15,399 nucleotides of DNA from Alphaproteobacteria bacterium (GTDB taxonomy: Bacteria; Pseudomonadota; Alphaproteobacteria; UBA8366), in NCBI GenBank assembly GCA_029861675.1, contig JAOTYV010000087.1, positions 1-15,399 on the forward strand, in the 5' to 3' direction. Shown here in pieces: positions 14,888 to 15,399 of this stretch (position 1 is the first letter of the stretch; the number at the start of each line of letters is the position of its first letter). Position numbers and translations under genes: made by a program. The notes beneath the pieces are model-generated. The model was given only the letters and a program-made list of their open reading frames with translations, did no database searches and was not told the origin of the DNA.

Positions 14888-15399
14888 ATGCGATCTGATG
14901 GTTGCCTGACACTCGACGAAGGCGTACCGCTCCGGATGGCCGGGAAAGACTTCGACGGTCCGGAATCGTGGCGCGGTGCCGATCTCACGCCCGACGACTG
15001 GACCGTATCGCTGGACAAATCCGCGTTGGCGGAATTGGCGGGCGTCGTCGCACGGCTCCGAAAACACGCTCTGCCGACACTGATGCTGACGCCGGAGATG
15101 TTCGATCTGGTGGCGGTTCGCGACACGGTCGCGGACGTAAAAGCCCGGCTGTCCGATGGCCGGAGATTTGCGGTATTGGGCCGTTTGCCGCTGGACGATT
15201 GGACGCTGGAGGAGGCCAAACCGGTGTATTGGCTCGTCGCCCAATTGCTGTCGCAGCCGGTGGCCCAGGAATGGAACGGCATGATGTTCAAGGACGTGGT
15301 CGATTCCGGCACCGACCACGATTCCGGGAATGAACGCGCCGTGACCAGTCGGGCGTTGCTCTATCACATCGACAATTCAGGTAATATCGCGCGGCCGGA
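14888..15399 (+). CDS. TauD/TfdA-type Fe(II)/2-oxoglutarate dioxygenase (N-terminal 170 residues, cut by window end)
   Basis: The frame is open to the window end. The ATG at 14888 follows AGGGGGG six bases upstream. The visible part looks like the start of a TauD/TfdA-like hydroxylase: a leading segment with LTPDDWTVSLDKSALAELAG (33-52), then GRRFAVLGRLPLDDWTLEEA (91-110), KPVYWLVAQLLSQPVAQEWN (111-130), and LLYHIDNSGN (157-166). H160 and D162 form the expected first two ligands of the 2-His-1-carboxylate iron site; the distal His and the 2-oxoglutarate-binding Arg would lie beyond the edge. Such enzymes hydroxylate small acids, amines or sulfonates. It lies 95 bp after the family-5 binding protein in the same direction, with a hairpin between, suggesting one unit for uptake and oxidation of one solute. 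The substrate is unknown. Confidence 0.8.
   Translation, partial: MRSDGCLTLDEGVPLRMAGKDFDGPESWRGADLTPDDWTVSLDKSALAELAGVVARLRKHALPTLMLTPEMFDLVAVRDTVADVKARLSDGRRFAVLGRLPLDDWTLEEAKPVYWLVAQLLSQPVAQEWNGMMFKDVVDSGTDHDSGNERAVTSRALLYHIDNSGNIARP

Noticed and set aside
14771..15367. 198-residue minus-strand open frame at the right end
   Set aside because: It is antisense to the dioxygenase start, which has a ribosome site and the HxD iron motif; the antisense product has no recognisable feature.
1..15399. RNA genes, CRISPR arrays, insertion sequences, prophage or defence genes
   Set aside because: No cloverleaf, rRNA block, spaced repeat array, transposase or phage-like protein was seen on either strand; the coding space is filled by metabolic and transport genes.

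Overview
The window is GC-rich and densely coded, and every protein belongs to a soil/marine proteobacterial catabolic family. The combination of MmgE/PrpD, class III CoA-transferase, HyuA/HyuB, a two-gene ADP-forming acyl-CoA synthetase, solute-binding proteins and a TauD-type dioxygenase is typical of metabolically versatile Alphaproteobacteria (Rhodospirillales- or Rhizobiales-like). This placement is inferred from gene content and style, not from a marker gene. No rRNA, tRNA, CRISPR, insertion sequence or phage gene was seen.

Layout. (a) 1-3133, minus strand: an ABC importer of the Fe3+/polyamine/phosphonate type, read as binding protein, then a fused double permease, then an ATPase cut by the window edge. 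A good sigma-70-like promoter precedes the binding protein, and a strong hairpin lies between it and the permease. (b) 3305-6019: an MmgE/PrpD-family gene (minus) and a CaiB/BaiF CoA-transferase gene (plus) diverge from a 111-bp intergenic region with an 8-bp inverted repeat. (c) 6051-12955, minus strand: hyuB, hyuA, then the ATP-grasp and CoA-binding/ligase halves of an ADP-forming acyl-CoA synthetase, then a crotonase-fold protein. A hairpin covers the convergent gene ends at 6026-6064. (d) 13203 to the end, plus strand: a solo family-5 (peptide/opine type) solute-binding protein, a hairpin, and the start of a TauD/TfdA-type Fe(II)/2-oxoglutarate dioxygenase cut by the window end.

How they may work together (inference). 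The set looks like a catabolic island. A small organic acid, amide or cyclic imide/lactam is imported and opened or carboxylated by HyuAB. The product is activated to a CoA thioester by the synthetase or the CoA-transferase, then processed by the crotonase and the PrpD-like protein. No enzyme identifies the substrate. Two proteins lack the usual hallmark residues of their best-known relatives: the crotonase lacks both hydratase glutamates, and the Fbp-type binding protein lacks the iron-binding Tyr-Tyr pair. The physiological substrate may therefore not be what automatic annotation would suggest.
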